A stretch of DNA of 64,000 nucleotides, from contig NZ_QJSP01000001.1 in assembly GCF_003217475.1 (NCBI RefSeq), positions 62,001-126,000 on the forward strand, given 5' to 3'. The notes under the pieces were generated by a model that did not search any database, was not told the DNA's origin, and saw nothing but the letters and a program-made list of their open reading frames with translations. The stretch comes from Williamsia limnetica. Its GTDB lineage: Bacteria; Actinomycetota; Actinomycetes; Mycobacteriales; Mycobacteriaceae. The position numbers and the translations under genes were made by a program. Every line of letters starts with the position of its first letter. The first letter of the stretch is position 1. Below, piece by piece: positions 47,322 to 57,704 of this stretch.

Positions 47322-48287
47322 TTACTTGGCGGTAGCTATACCTCGGGCTTCGGGCTGCAGGCCACTGGCCCGCTGGTCAGGGGTGATCTGTCCCAGTGGC
47401 CGGGGCGTGACCGGCAGGCTGTTGCAGGCCTCGATCAGCCGGGTACGTAGTTGCTGGGACCGACCGCTGAGTGCGGTCTGCCGGCGAACGTAGTCTGCGC
47501 GTCCTGAAGCGTCCTCGATGCGGATCGGGTCGAGCGCGAACTCGGACAGGTCGTAAGGACTCGCCCGCATGTCCAGCTCACGGAAATCGAGCGCGAGGGC
47601 GAACGCGTCGGCCACCAACTCGGCAGGGAGCAGCGGCGACAACTTGTGTGCCCACTTGTACAGATCCATTCCGGCGTGGATGCACCCCGGTTGTTCGTCG
47701 CCGACCTGGGTGTCGCGGCCCAGGACGGTGAGATTGAGCGGCCGGGCGGGTTCGGTGAAGAATCGGTAGGCGTCGAAGTGCGTGCATCGCAGCGGCAACG
47801 AGCGGACCACCTCGTCCGTTGCTGCGGCGCTCAGCCGTAGTGGAACCCCGGCATGCCGGACCTCGTCCGGGGTTGCGCGGAAGACCATGGCCCATTCGTG
47901 GAGGCCGAAGCAATTGAATCTCGCCGGTCGGTCCCGACTCGTGGTGAGCAGGTCGATGACGAAGTCGACTGTTCTGCGGCGTTTGTGCAGGTGCTCGGCA
48001 CTCACGGTCACCCTGTCGCCGATCACAGTGTACCCGGCGTAGGCGGCATATTCACGCGCAGCGCGGCCGGTGAGCGCCGCACCATGACCGGGATGCCATC
48101 GCCGCAGTTGAGCGGGACGAAAACTGTAGTACGTGAACAAGAATCCCCACACCGGATGGGTCACGTCGGTATCGCCGAGAGTCGGCGGGTGCGTGCGGAG
48201 CAGGCCGTCGATGCGGTCGCGGTGCGCCTGCGCCGCCGCCAGCCACACCGCTTCGGTCAGCGGTTGCAGGGTCGCGGCGGCGGTCAC
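47322..48287 (-). CDS. Actinobacterial 3-methyladenine DNA glycosylase-annotated family protein
   Basis: 321 residues. Proteins beginning WLAAAQAHRDRIDGLLRTHPPTL and WGFLFTYYSFRPAQLRRWHPGHG (in part) form a conserved actinobacterial family that databases often call 3-methyladenine DNA glycosylase; I see no experimental support and no classical helix-hairpin-helix. Other blocks are RARFNCFGLHEWAMVFR-like PARFNCFGLHEWAMVF, SLPLRCTHFDAYRFF and GCIHAGMDLYKW, with many His, Cys and Asp residues that could bind metal. The start overlaps the stop of the CBS-protein gene by GTGA. Confidence 0.75.
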   Translation of the reverse strand: MTAAATLQPLTEAVWLAAAQAHRDRIDGLLRTHPPTLGDTDVTHPVWGFLFTYYSFRPAQLRRWHPGHGAALTGRAAREYAAYAGYTVIGDRVTVSAEHLHKRRRTVDFVIDLLTTSRDRPARFNCFGLHEWAMVFRATPDEVRHAGVPLRLSAAATDEVVRSLPLRCTHFDAYRFFTEPARPLNLTVLGRDTQVGDEQPGCIHAGMDLYKWAHKLSPLLPAELVADAFALALDFRELDMRASPYDLSEFALDPIRIEDASGRADYVRRQTALSGRSQQLRTRLIEACNSLPVTPRPLGQITPDQRASGLQPEARGIATAK

Positions 48288-49360
48288 ACCCGGTGGGTTT
48301 CGTCTCGAACGGTGCCCACGAACTCCTCGACCAGATCTTCGAGGGCCACGACTGCGACGGTGCGGCCGTTGTCGTCGACGACGGCGGCCAGGTGAGAGCT
48401 GGTCCGGCGCATGGCTGCGGTGGCTTCGTCGAGCGGCGTCCGGTCGGCCAGGACCGGCAACGGATGGATCTTGTCCACCCCGATGATGCTGTCGGGACCC
48501 ACCTCTTCGTCGAGGATTTCGTCCAGCACGTCTTTGAGATGCAGGTAGCCGGTGTAAGTGCCATCGGTACCGCGGACCGGATACCGGGAGAACCCCGTGT
48601 CGGTGACCGCCTGCTCGATCGACCCCAGCGTGGGCCCCACACGACCCGTCGTCCCGTCCTTTGTGACCTGCACGCTGCGGAGTTCACTGAGGGGGATCGC
48701 GACCTCGACGACAGTCCGTCCGGATGTCTGCAACGCTCGGGTGAGGCGGGCATGCTCTTCCTGATCGATCAGACCCTCCTGGCGGGACTCGCCGATCATC
48801 TCGGACAGCTCGTTGGCCGAGACGGTTGCGTCGAGTTCATCCTTGGGTTCGACGCGCATGAGCCGCAAGGAGACGTTCGCGGCCCAGTTGTAGAACGCGA
48901 TGAGCGGGCGGGCCAACTTGATGAACAGCAGATGCGCAGGTACCAGCAGCATCGCGGAGCGTTCCGGACCTGCCAGTGCGATGTTCTTCGGAACCATCTC
49001 GCCGAGCAAGATGTGGAGCACCACAACCAGCGACAACGCCAGTGCGAACGAGATCGGGTGCAGCAGACCGTCGGGCACATGGGCGAGATGAAGTGGCTTC
49101 TCGATGAGGTGGGCCACCGCGGGTTCGCCGACTCGGCCGAGCAGGATCGAACAGATCGTGATGCCCAGCTGAGCTGCCGCCAGCATGAGTGACAGGTGTT
49201 CGCCTGCTTCGATCACCGTGCGTGCACGGCGTTTTCCCTGTTCTTCGAGTGCCTCGAGCCGGTCGCGCCGAGCCGAGATCAGGGAGAATTCGGCACCGAC
49301 GAAAAAGGCGTTTCCGGCGAGCAGGAACACCGTCAGGACAACTCCGAGAAGATCACCCAT
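48284..49360 (-). CDS. DUF21/CBS-domain membrane protein (CNNM/CorC-like)
   Basis: 358 residues. An N-terminal CNNM (DUF21) domain has three or four helices, GAEFSLISARRDRLEALEEQG and ILLGEMVPKNIALAGPERSA. Then come two CBS motifs (RSVQVTKDGTTGRV...TGFSRYPVRGTDGTYTGYLHLKDVLDEIL, in parts; and HLAAVVDDNGRTVAVVALEDLVEEFVG). It lacks the C-terminal CorC_HlyC domain found in its neighbour. Relatives are implicated in Mg2+ and Co2+ efflux. It overlaps its upstream paralogue by eight bases. Confidence 0.87.
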   Translation of the reverse strand: MGDLLGVVLTVFLLAGNAFFVGAEFSLISARRDRLEALEEQGKRRARTVIEAGEHLSLMLAAAQLGITICSILLGRVGEPAVAHLIEKPLHLAHVPDGLLHPISFALALSLVVVLHILLGEMVPKNIALAGPERSAMLLVPAHLLFIKLARPLIAFYNWAANVSLRLMRVEPKDELDATVSANELSEMIGESRQEGLIDQEEHARLTRALQTSGRTVVEVAIPLSELRSVQVTKDGTTGRVGPTLGSIEQAVTDTGFSRYPVRGTDGTYTGYLHLKDVLDEILDEEVGPDSIIGVDKIHPLPVLADRTPLDEATAAMRRTSSHLAAVVDDNGRTVAVVALEDLVEEFVGTVRDETHRV

Positions 49361-50744
49361 GGGAGACCTCCGCGCCGGTGTCGGTGATGGGGGTCAGAGC
49401 GACCACGTCGATACGCCGGCCTTCCATTCGCACCACGCGAGCCTGCCAGCGCTGCTCTGGCTCGGTGTTCGACCTGTCGTCGTCCTCCTCGGATGCGGTG
49501 ACCCGCTCCGGCAGTTCGACGACGTCCCCCTCGGCGGCGATCCGGCCGAGTTCGAACATCAGCAGCCCTCCGAGGGTGTCGAATTGACCTTCCGGCGCGC
49601 GATAGCCGATCGCATCGTGGAGTTCGTCGATGCGCAACAATCCGTTGCAGATGTATCCGTCGCCGTCACGCTGGACGTCCGCCTGTTCGTCATCGTGCTC
49701 GTCGGTCACGTCGCCGACGATCTCCTCGATGAGATCCTCGGTCGTCACGATGCCGGCGGTTCCGCCGTATTCGTCGACGACGACCGCGACCTGCAGACCG
49801 TCCGCACGGATCTGTTCCATCAACGAGTCGCCGTCGAGGCTCGCCGGCACCACCGGCACATCGCGGGCGAGCGAGCCCAGCTCGGTCGTGGCGCGATCGG
49901 CCATGGCGACCGTGAACGCCTGCTTCACGTGGACGACTCCGACGATGTTGTCGAGATCGCCGCCGTCGAGGATGGGGAACCGCGAGTACCCGGTTCGCGA
50001 CGACGCGATGATCAGGTCCCGGACGGTGTCGTGGACGTCGAGCGACTCGACCGTGACACGCGGACTCATCAGGTCTTCCGCGGTGCGCTCACCGAACTGC
50101 AGTGAGCGGTCGACCAGTGCCGCGGTCCCGGGGTCGAGGGCGCCGTGCCTGGCCGAGTTGCGCACCAGAGAACCCAGCTCCTGCGGCGAACGAGCCGATC
50201 GCAACTCCTCTGCCGGTTCGACGCCGACTCTCCGGACTATCCAGTTAGCGGTTCCGTTGAGGGAATTGATGAGCCAGCGGAACGTGGCCGAGAACAGGCT
50301 CATGGGTCCCGCAGTGGCGCGCGCGGTCGGTAGAGGTTTCGCGATCGCGAGGTTTTTCGGGATCAGTTCGCCGAGGATCATCGACAACGAGGTCGCGATG
50401 ACGAGGGCCAAGATCAGCGAGATGGCGCTGGTCACACCGTCCGGCAGGCCTGCAGCGTCGAAGGCAGGCGCGAACAGTTGCGCCAGCACCGGTTCGGCTA
50501 TGTACCCGGTCACCAGGGTGGTGATGGTGATGCCGAGTTGGGCGCCCGACAGCTGGAACGACAGCGTTCGGTGCGCTTTCCTGACCTGCTTCGAGCGCAG
50601 ATCGCCCCGGGTGCGGTAGTCGTTTTCCACCGTCGATCGTTCCAACGCCGTCAGCGAGAACTCGGCGGCCACGAAGAGCGCCGTACCGAGCGTGAGGGCG
50701 ATGAATCCGAGGAGACTGGCGACGAGAATGAGTGCTTGCATCAC
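49353..50744 (-). CDS. DUF21/CBS/CorC_HlyC membrane protein
   Basis: 463 residues. The CNNM domain begins with TLGTALFVAAEFSLTALERSTVE and includes SMILGELIPKNLAIAKPLPTA. Two CBS motifs follow (ILDGGDLDNIVGVVHVKQAF and VAVVVDEYGGTAGIVTTEDLIEEIVGDV), then the C-terminal CorC_HlyC transporter-associated domain (ICNGLLRIDELHDAIGY...FDTLGGLLMFELGRIA). It is the larger of a tandem paralogue pair, as in M. tuberculosis Rv1842c/Rv1841c. A GTG at 50744 is used; ATG at 50741 differs by one codon. Confidence 0.88.
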   Translation of the reverse strand: MMQALILVASLLGFIALTLGTALFVAAEFSLTALERSTVENDYRTRGDLRSKQVRKAHRTLSFQLSGAQLGITITTLVTGYIAEPVLAQLFAPAFDAAGLPDGVTSAISLILALVIATSLSMILGELIPKNLAIAKPLPTARATAGPMSLFSATFRWLINSLNGTANWIVRRVGVEPAEELRSARSPQELGSLVRNSARHGALDPGTAALVDRSLQFGERTAEDLMSPRVTVESLDVHDTVRDLIIASSRTGYSRFPILDGGDLDNIVGVVHVKQAFTVAMADRATTELGSLARDVPVVPASLDGDSLMEQIRADGLQVAVVVDEYGGTAGIVTTEDLIEEIVGDVTDEHDDEQADVQRDGDGYICNGLLRIDELHDAIGYRAPEGQFDTLGGLLMFELGRIAAEGDVVELPERVTASEEDDDRSNTEPEQRWQARVVRMEGRRIDVVALTPITDTGAEVSHG

Positions 50745-50851
50745 CGATCACCACGGGTGACGTCCAGCGGTGCCGCGGGCACCAATCGAGCCTCCAAATT
50801 TTCGTCGAACCCGGCCGGAGATCGGGCCCGGGATACAGCGAGCTTAACGGG

Positions 50852-52385
<1,534 letters not shown>

Positions 52386-52399
52386 ATCATCGGACTGGG

Positions 52400-53842
52400 T
52401 CAGGCCTCGATCTCCGTGCGGCCTTCGCCCCACAGGGTGTGGAACGTGCCCTCTTTGTCGACGCGCTGGTAGGTGTGCGCGCCGAAGAAATCGCGCAGGC
52501 CCTGGGTCAGGGCGGCGGGTAGCCGGTCGGCGCGCAGGGCGTCGTAGTACGACAGCGAGGAGGCGAATGCCGGCACCGGGATGCCCATCGTGGTCGCGGT
52601 CGCCACCACGCGGCGCCAGCTGTCGACTGCGTTCTCGACGGCTTCGCGGAAATACGGCGCGAGCAGCAAACTCGGTAGCTCAGGGTTCTCGGCGTAGGCG
52701 TCGCGGATGCGGTTGAGGAACTTGGCCCGGATGATGCAGCCGCCGCGCCAGATGGTCGCGAGGTCGCCGGGATGGAGATCCCAGTCGTATTCGGTGCTGC
52801 CGGCCGCGATCTGATCGAAGCCCTGGGCATAGGCGACCACCTTCGAGGCGTAGAGGGCCTTGTTGATGTCGTCGACGAACGCCTTCGTGTCGGTGGGGGA
52901 TGCGGCGAGTGTTCCCGACGCCAGGCCCTTGGCCTGCTTACGCTGGTCGGTCGCGCTGGAGAGGGCCCGCGCGAACACGGCTTCGGCGATACCGGTGGTC
53001 GGGATCCCGAGGTCGAGTGCGGACTTGACGGTCCAGCGCCCGGTGCCCTTCTGGCCTGCGGCGTCGACGATCACGTCGACGAGCGGCTTACCGGTCTCGG
53101 CGTCGATCTGACTGAGTACCTCGGCGGTGATCTCGACGAGGTAGCTGTCCAGGTCGCCGGAGTTCCACTCCCTGAACACGTCGGCGATCTCGGCGACGGG
53201 CAGGTCGAGGGCTTTGCGCATGAGGTCATAGGCCTCGCCGATGAGCTGCATGTCGGCGTACTCGATGCCGTTGTGCACCATCTTCACGAAGTGTCCGGCA
53301 CCGTTCGGGCCGATGTGGGTGCAGCACGGCTCACCGTCGACGTGCGCCGAGATGGACTCGAGCAGCGGCCCGAGTGATTCGTACGATTCTTTCGGGCCAC
53401 CGGGCATGATCGACGGCCCGTTGAGGGCGCCCTCTTCGCCGCCGGAGATGCCGGCGCCGACGAAGTTCAGACCCCGCTTGGACATCGCGGCCTCGCGGCG
53501 GATCGTATCGGTGTACAGCGAGTTGCCGCCATCGATGATGATGTCGCCCTCTTCCATCAGCGATGCGAGTTCTTCGATGACCGCGTCGGTGGGGTCGCCT
53601 GCCTTGACCATGATCAGCACCCGCCGCGGCTTCTGGAGCGCGCCGACGAACTCTTCCATCGTCTCGGTGCGAACGAAATCGCCGTCCGTCCCGTGCTTCT
53701 CGATGAGGGTGTCGGTCTTGGCGATGCTGCGGTTGTGCAGCGCCACCGTGTGGCCGTGGCGGGCGAAGTTACGGGCGATGTTGGAACCCATCACCGCGAG
53801 GCCGGTGACACCGATCTGGGCGCGGGCAGCAGTTTCAGTCAT
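52400..53842 (-). CDS. gnd: 6-phosphogluconate dehydrogenase, decarboxylating
   Basis: 480 residues. The Rossmann fold opens with IGVTGLAVMGSNIARN; the substrate-binding block GGNSLYTDTIRREAAMSKRGLNFVGAGISGGEEGALNGPSIMPGG (in parts) and the catalytic lysine in GAGHFVKMVHNGIEYADMQ are clear. The all-alpha C-terminal domain ends with the normal GTDRVDKEG-like tail QRVDKEGTFHTLWG. It makes ribulose-5-phosphate and NADPH in the pentose phosphate pathway. It is the first gene of a minus-strand set towards glcB. Confidence 0.95.
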   Translation of the reverse strand: MTETAARAQIGVTGLAVMGSNIARNFARHGHTVALHNRSIAKTDTLIEKHGTDGDFVRTETMEEFVGALQKPRRVLIMVKAGDPTDAVIEELASLMEEGDIIIDGGNSLYTDTIRREAAMSKRGLNFVGAGISGGEEGALNGPSIMPGGPKESYESLGPLLESISAHVDGEPCCTHIGPNGAGHFVKMVHNGIEYADMQLIGEAYDLMRKALDLPVAEIADVFREWNSGDLDSYLVEITAEVLSQIDAETGKPLVDVIVDAAGQKGTGRWTVKSALDLGIPTTGIAEAVFARALSSATDQRKQAKGLASGTLAASPTDTKAFVDDINKALYASKVVAYAQGFDQIAAGSTEYDWDLHPGDLATIWRGGCIIRAKFLNRIRDAYAENPELPSLLLAPYFREAVENAVDSWRRVVATATTMGIPVPAFASSLSYYDALRADRLPAALTQGLRDFFGAHTYQRVDKEGTFHTLWGEGRTEIEA

Positions 53843-53907
53843 GGGTACACCCTATGACGAAGCTCTCGCAGACGCGGACCATGGTCTCACGCCACCCTCC
53901 GAGGGCG

Positions 53908-54855
53908 TCAGTTGTCGATGAGGCGGTGCAGTTCGGTGAGCCACGGCACGGCGACCGCGATGGTGGGTACGACCAGGATGGCAGCGGCGGCCACATATGC
54001 GCCGAGGCTGATGGCCGTGGTCGAGCGGGTGTCGGACAGGCGCTGGACGCGCGCGAGGGTGCTCGGACCACCGATGGCCATGGCGCCGCGCGGTGCCACC
54101 GAGTCGGCGCAGGCGACGAGGGCCCGGCCGAGCTGGGTGTGCCCCGAGGCACGCACGGCGGTGTCGTCTGCGAGTAGTTCAACGAGCAGCTGCACGGCAC
54201 CGAGGGCGGAGCGGCTTCGGACGAAACGGGGGAAGGCTTCGTGCACTGCGATGAACGCCTCGAGAATCAGATCATGGCGGGCGCGCAGATGCGCGCGCTC
54301 GTGACTGATGACGGCTTCCAGTTCGTCGCGACTGAGCCGGGCTACTGTGCCCTCACTCAGCACCACTCGCTGACGTAGTCCGGGTAGGCAATAGGCCATC
54401 GGCTGATCGACCTCGAGCATGCGGACGTCGCGGGCGTTGAGCAGGTCACTCGACGACGACCGATCCATCCGGTCGAGCAGGTCGATGAGCTGGCGGTGAG
54501 CCGAACGCCGGGCACGGGTGCGCATGCCGACGCGGATGACGGTGTAGAACAAGCGGGCACCGATGAGCAGGGTCAGCAGGAACACCGCGACGTAGATGCT
54601 CCAGAGGACGATTCCCAGGCTGGCCACCTCTTTGAGCGGATCGGTGGTGGGGCGGCCCTGTGCGTCGGGCACGAGGAGGTTCGCGGCGATCGCGAGTCCG
54701 CAACTGAACGCGGACAGCACGGCTGCGATCGCGATCGACTGCCACAACGCCATTGCTGCCCTGGGTGCCCGAAGTGGCCACTGTGCTCTCGCGAGCCAGC
54801 CCGGAGCCGGCCCCACGAGGATCAGAGCGACGATCCCGAACACTAACGCGGTCAA
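53908..54855 (-). CDS. M56-family (BlaR1-like) membrane metallopeptidase
   Basis: 315 residues. Three or four N-terminal helices precede the soluble peptidase domain with the zinc motif HERAH (HExxH) in ELEAVISHERAHLRARHD. A C-terminal helix (YVAAAAILVVPTIAVAVPW) ends it. No penicillin-binding sensor domain is present, as in M. tuberculosis Rv1845c. It lies eight bases downstream of blaI in the same operon, so it probably cleaves the BlaI-type repressor. Confidence 0.87.
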   Translation of the reverse strand: MTALVFGIVALILVGPAPGWLARAQWPLRAPRAAMALWQSIAIAAVLSAFSCGLAIAANLLVPDAQGRPTTDPLKEVASLGIVLWSIYVAVFLLTLLIGARLFYTVIRVGMRTRARRSAHRQLIDLLDRMDRSSSSDLLNARDVRMLEVDQPMAYCLPGLRQRVVLSEGTVARLSRDELEAVISHERAHLRARHDLILEAFIAVHEAFPRFVRSRSALGAVQLLVELLADDTAVRASGHTQLGRALVACADSVAPRGAMAIGGPSTLARVQRLSDTRSTTAISLGAYVAAAAILVVPTIAVAVPWLTELHRLIDN

Positions 54856-54863
54856 GACAAATC

Positions 54864-55271
54864 CTACGGATCGGTGATGCGGTGTGGCGCGCGATGTGTT
54901 CCACGTGCCGATTCCAGTTCGTCGAGAGCGCGCCGCAGAGCATCTGCCTCGTCGGCGCCGACGCGTCCCACAAATGATACGAGTGCTGCCTGCCGTGAAC
55001 CCGCCTCATCGGCCTCGCTGAGGGCGTCCACCATCAGACTCGCCACGAGGTGTTCCCGTGGATGTGTCGCCGAGTACCGGTGGGCGCGATCGTCGCGCAA
55101 CTGGGTCACGAGGTTCTTCTTGGCCAAACGCTGCAGGACGGTCATCACGGTCGTATATGCCAGTTCGCGGTCAGCGGACAGTGCGGCGTGGACCTGACGC
55201 ACCGTCAGCGGTTCGTCGGACGACCACAAATTGTCCATCACCGCTCGCTCGAGCTCACCCAACCCGTTCAT
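54864..55271 (-). CDS. blaI: BlaI/MecI-family transcriptional repressor
   Basis: 135 residues. The winged helix is ELERAVMDNLWSSDEPLTVRQVHAALSADRELAYTTVMTVLQRLAKKNLV (in parts), followed by a C-terminal dimerisation helix. It pairs with the adjacent M56 peptidase. Start at 55271 is preferred over 55322 because it is the typical short N-terminus (MNGLGELE). In M. tuberculosis the homologue Rv1846c represses respiratory and lactamase genes. Upstream is a divergent iron-responsive promoter for a small RNA. Confidence 0.88.
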   Translation of the reverse strand: MNGLGELERAVMDNLWSSDEPLTVRQVHAALSADRELAYTTVMTVLQRLAKKNLVTQLRDDRAHRYSATHPREHLVASLMVDALSEADEAGSRQAALVSFVGRVGADEADALRRALDELESARGTHRAPHRITDP

Positions 55272-55341
55272 TCTTCTCACTTTACGTTTCTTCTCATCAA
55301 ACACCTCAACGCGCATCGCCATTGGTTTTCTTCCGAAGTAG

Positions 55342-55370
55342 TTGACAGGTTGGTAAGGCTAGCCTACATT
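55342..55370 (+). promoter_or_regulatory. Sigma-A-type promoter with IdeR/DtxR-type box inside
   Basis: TTGACA (55342-55347), 17 bases, then TACATT (55365-55370) make a consensus -35/-10 pair. The 19-base element at 55349-55367 (GTTGGTAAGGCTAGCCTAC) agrees with the IdeR consensus at 14 of 19 positions and has the perfect dyad AGGCTAGCCT. Repressor bound here would cover the -10. Confidence 0.75.
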
Positions 55371-55376
55371 CATACA

Positions 55377-55466
55377 TACGCGGACCGAGTGAGTGTCCTG
55401 AGGGCTGCAGAGACCCCCGGTCCACGCCACAGCAGGCCCCACCGATCAGGTGGGGCCTGCTGAGTC
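55377..55466 (+). ncRNA. Candidate iron-regulated small RNA (MrsI-like)
   Basis: The promoter at 55342 would start transcription near 55377. GGACCG (55382-55387) pairs with CGGTCC (55418-55423), closing a loop with AGGG and CCCC. Then CAGCAGGCCCCACC (55430-55443) pairs perfectly with GGTGGGGCCTGCTG (55449-55462) around GATCA, a strong terminator. No open reading frame with a ribosome site fits in about 90 nt. In M. tuberculosis the iron-sparing small RNA MrsI (ncRv11846) lies in the same gap between Rv1846c (blaI) and Rv1847 and is IdeR-controlled. Synteny and structure support homology; seed pairing was not tested. Confidence 0.65.
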
Positions 55467-55578
55467 TTCCGGGTAGGTCCGCCGACGAGCCCGGTCCGCG
55501 TCGCGCACCGACCTTTGACAAACTGTGAGTTCGTCGGCGACCCGATGGGTTCGCCAGCTCACAGAGGAGTTCCGACCG

Positions 55579-56010
55579 GTGACCGAGAAAATCGATGTCA
55601 GCAACAGCGATGCGAGCGACTGGACCGCGCGGGGTTTCGACGCCGAACTCGGTCTGCAGTACGCAGAGGTGACCCCCGATGCCGTCCGGGCCGAATTCAC
55701 CGTGACCGACAAGCTCCTGCAGCCGTTCGGGATCGTGCACGGCGGTGTCTACTGTGCGGTGATCGAATCGGTGGCGAGCATCTCCGGCCAGGTCTGGTTG
55801 GTGGCCAACGTCACCCCTGATGGCCACGTCGTAGGGGTGAACAACAGCACCGACTTCCTGCGCGCCGTGCAGACAGGCCACATGACTGCACAGTCCAAGC
55901 CCATCCACCGCGGCCGCCGTCAGCAGTTGTGGGAGGTCGACATCAGCGATGAGAACGGCAAACTGATCGCTCAGGGCCGCGTCCGGCTGCAAAATATCAC
56001 CGAGAGCTGA
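55579..56010 (+). CDS. PaaI-type hotdog-fold thioesterase (Rv1847-like)
   Basis: 143 residues with the hotdog pattern LGLQYAEVTPDAVRAEFTV, then PFGIVHGGVYCAVIESVASI with the conserved HGG loop, and GVNNSTDFLRAV. Such enzymes hydrolyse acyl-CoA or hydroxyaryl-CoA thioesters. Start GTG 55579 follows GAGGAG by nine bases; the frame upstream to 55525 is less likely. In M. tuberculosis this gene directly precedes ureA; here an aldolase-like gene is inserted between them. Confidence 0.85.
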   Translation: MTEKIDVSNSDASDWTARGFDAELGLQYAEVTPDAVRAEFTVTDKLLQPFGIVHGGVYCAVIESVASISGQVWLVANVTPDGHVVGVNNSTDFLRAVQTGHMTAQSKPIHRGRRQQLWEVDISDENGKLIAQGRVRLQNITES

Positions 56011-56017
56011 TCCGGCC

Positions 56018-57268
56018 ATGTCTGCCGATGATCGGACCGTTGGTATCAGCGCACCCGCACGAGCGCGGATCGATGCCGTGCTCGGGGCCATCGACGCAGA
56101 ACTCGATCGCGATTTCCCCGGGGATCGTCCGGAGAAGCAGCCGGCGCACACGGCGTACGTCAGCGCCGCAGACGTCGACGTCGAGACCCCCGCCCGCTGG
56201 GGCCGGCAAGGCCTGCAGATCGCCGACGGCGCCGCCGCGACGCTGGCCGAACTCGACCCACTGGGAGTGTTGCCGCTCGTCAGAGCGCAGTTGGCTCACC
56301 ATCCGATCGAAGACCTGAGAATCGACCTCGAAGACGGATACGGCTGGCGTGACAACGACGTCGAGGACGGCCATGCCCGCGCCGCCGGACAGGTGCTCGC
56401 CGCATGGGCGGCAGGCCATCCGGCAGCACCCAGGGTGTTCGGCGTGCGATGCAAGGGACTCGGTGCCACCGAACGGCAGCGCGGACTGCGGTCACTCGAA
56501 TTGGTACTCGACGGCGCAGGCGGAATCCCGCGGGGCTTCGTGTTCACGGTGCCCAAGCTGCGTGCCGCGGGGCAGGTCGATGCCGTGGTCATGATCTGTG
56601 AGGAGCTCGAGCGGGCGCATGGGCTCGCCGCCGGGACGTTGCGATTCGAACTGCAGATCGAGAGTCCACAGGCCGTTCTCGGAGCCGACGGCGGGGCGAC
56701 AGTGGCGCAGGCCATCCATCGCGGTGGCACCAGGGTGACCGGATTACACTACGGGACATACGATTACAGTGCTGCCTGCGGCATTGTCTCCGCGCAGCAG
56801 TCGTTGGAACATCCGGTGGCTGATCACGCGAAGGCGGTGATGTTGGTCGCCGCCGCCCAGACCGGTGTCTGGGTCAGCGATGGCTCCACCCAGATCGCGC
56901 CGATCGGTGACCAAGCAGTGGTCGACGCTGCGCTGCGACGCCACCATCGGTTGGTGACCCGCAGTCTGGAGCGTGGGATCTATCAGGGCTGGGACATGCA
57001 TCCGGGGCATCTGGTGACCCGCTGGCTGGCGGTCTACTCGTTCTTCCGCGCGGCAATGCCCTCGGCGGCGGAACGACTACAGGGATACTTCGATCGTCAG
57101 AGTTCGGAGTTCGTGGACGAGCCGGCCACCGCCCAGTCACTGGCCCTGGTGATCCTGCGTGGCCTCGCGGCGGGCGCCTTCACCGAGGCGGACGTCCTTG
57201 AAGTCGGCGAACGATGCTCCGAGCAAGCCCTGGCGGAACTGCGGGCACACGGCGGTGTGCTCGGCTGA
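56018..57268 (+). CDS. HpcH/HpaI aldolase/citrate-lyase family protein (DUF6986-like)
   Basis: 416 residues of a TIM-barrel family related to citrate lyase beta chains. IDLEDGYGWRDNDVEDGHA shows the metal-binding acidic residues near 112-130; RFELQIESPQAVLG has the second Glu near 210-220; LHYGTYDYSAACGI is a later block. The catalytic role is unknown; DUF6986-type genes are sometimes next to purine or ureide catabolism genes, and the urease operon follows directly, so a link to urea-yielding catabolism is possible. It starts eight bases after the thioesterase stop, so both can be co-transcribed. This insertion is absent in the M. tuberculosis order. Confidence 0.75.
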   Translation: MSADDRTVGISAPARARIDAVLGAIDAELDRDFPGDRPEKQPAHTAYVSAADVDVETPARWGRQGLQIADGAAATLAELDPLGVLPLVRAQLAHHPIEDLRIDLEDGYGWRDNDVEDGHARAAGQVLAAWAAGHPAAPRVFGVRCKGLGATERQRGLRSLELVLDGAGGIPRGFVFTVPKLRAAGQVDAVVMICEELERAHGLAAGTLRFELQIESPQAVLGADGGATVAQAIHRGGTRVTGLHYGTYDYSAACGIVSAQQSLEHPVADHAKAVMLVAAAQTGVWVSDGSTQIAPIGDQAVVDAALRRHHRLVTRSLERGIYQGWDMHPGHLVTRWLAVYSFFRAAMPSAAERLQGYFDRQSSEFVDEPATAQSLALVILRGLAAGAFTEADVLEVGERCSEQALAELRAHGGVLG

Positions 57269-57385
57269 GCCGGATCCACGGACGGTGCTCCGCAATCGTT
57301 ACGCCGCGCCGTGACGCGGTGTGCGTGGCAGTATGAATCAGTCGGGCCTTGAGACGGTCGACAGTGGAGAACCGAGGAGGGCACC

Positions 57386-57688
57386 GTGCGTCTGTCGCCG
57401 CATGAGCAAGAGCGACTGATGATCTCGTACGCAGCCGAATTGGCCAGGCGTCGGCAAGGGCGAGGGCTCATCCTCAACCACCCTGAATCGGTTGCGATCA
57501 TCACCGATCACATCCTCGAAGGTGCCCGCGATGGACGTTCGGTTGCCGAACTGATGTCGTCGGGTCGAGAGGTGCTCGCCCGCTCCGACGTGATGGAGGG
57601 GGTGCCGGAAATGCTGCACGACGTCCAGGTCGAGGCGACGTTCCCCGACGGCACCAAACTCGTCACCGTGCACAACCCGATCTCGTGA
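57386..57688 (+). CDS. ureA: Urease gamma subunit
   Basis: 100 residues, the UreA family: [27 protein letters not shown], then [35 protein letters not shown] and ending TVHNPIS. GTG start at 57386 follows GAGGAGG. Urease splits urea to ammonia and CO2; this subunit is structural. First gene of ureABCFGD. Confidence 0.95.
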   Translation: MRLSPHEQERLMISYAAELARRRQGRGLILNHPESVAIITDHILEGARDGRSVAELMSSGREVLARSDVMEGVPEMLHDVQVEATFPDGTKLVTVHNPIS

Positions 57689-57704
57689 TAGGAGTGCGGG
57701 CCTG

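Noticed and set aside
57290-57330. GTTAC and GTGAC blocks before ureA as a GlnR site
   Set aside because: The blocks are not spaced by 11 bases and the GAAAC blocks are missing.
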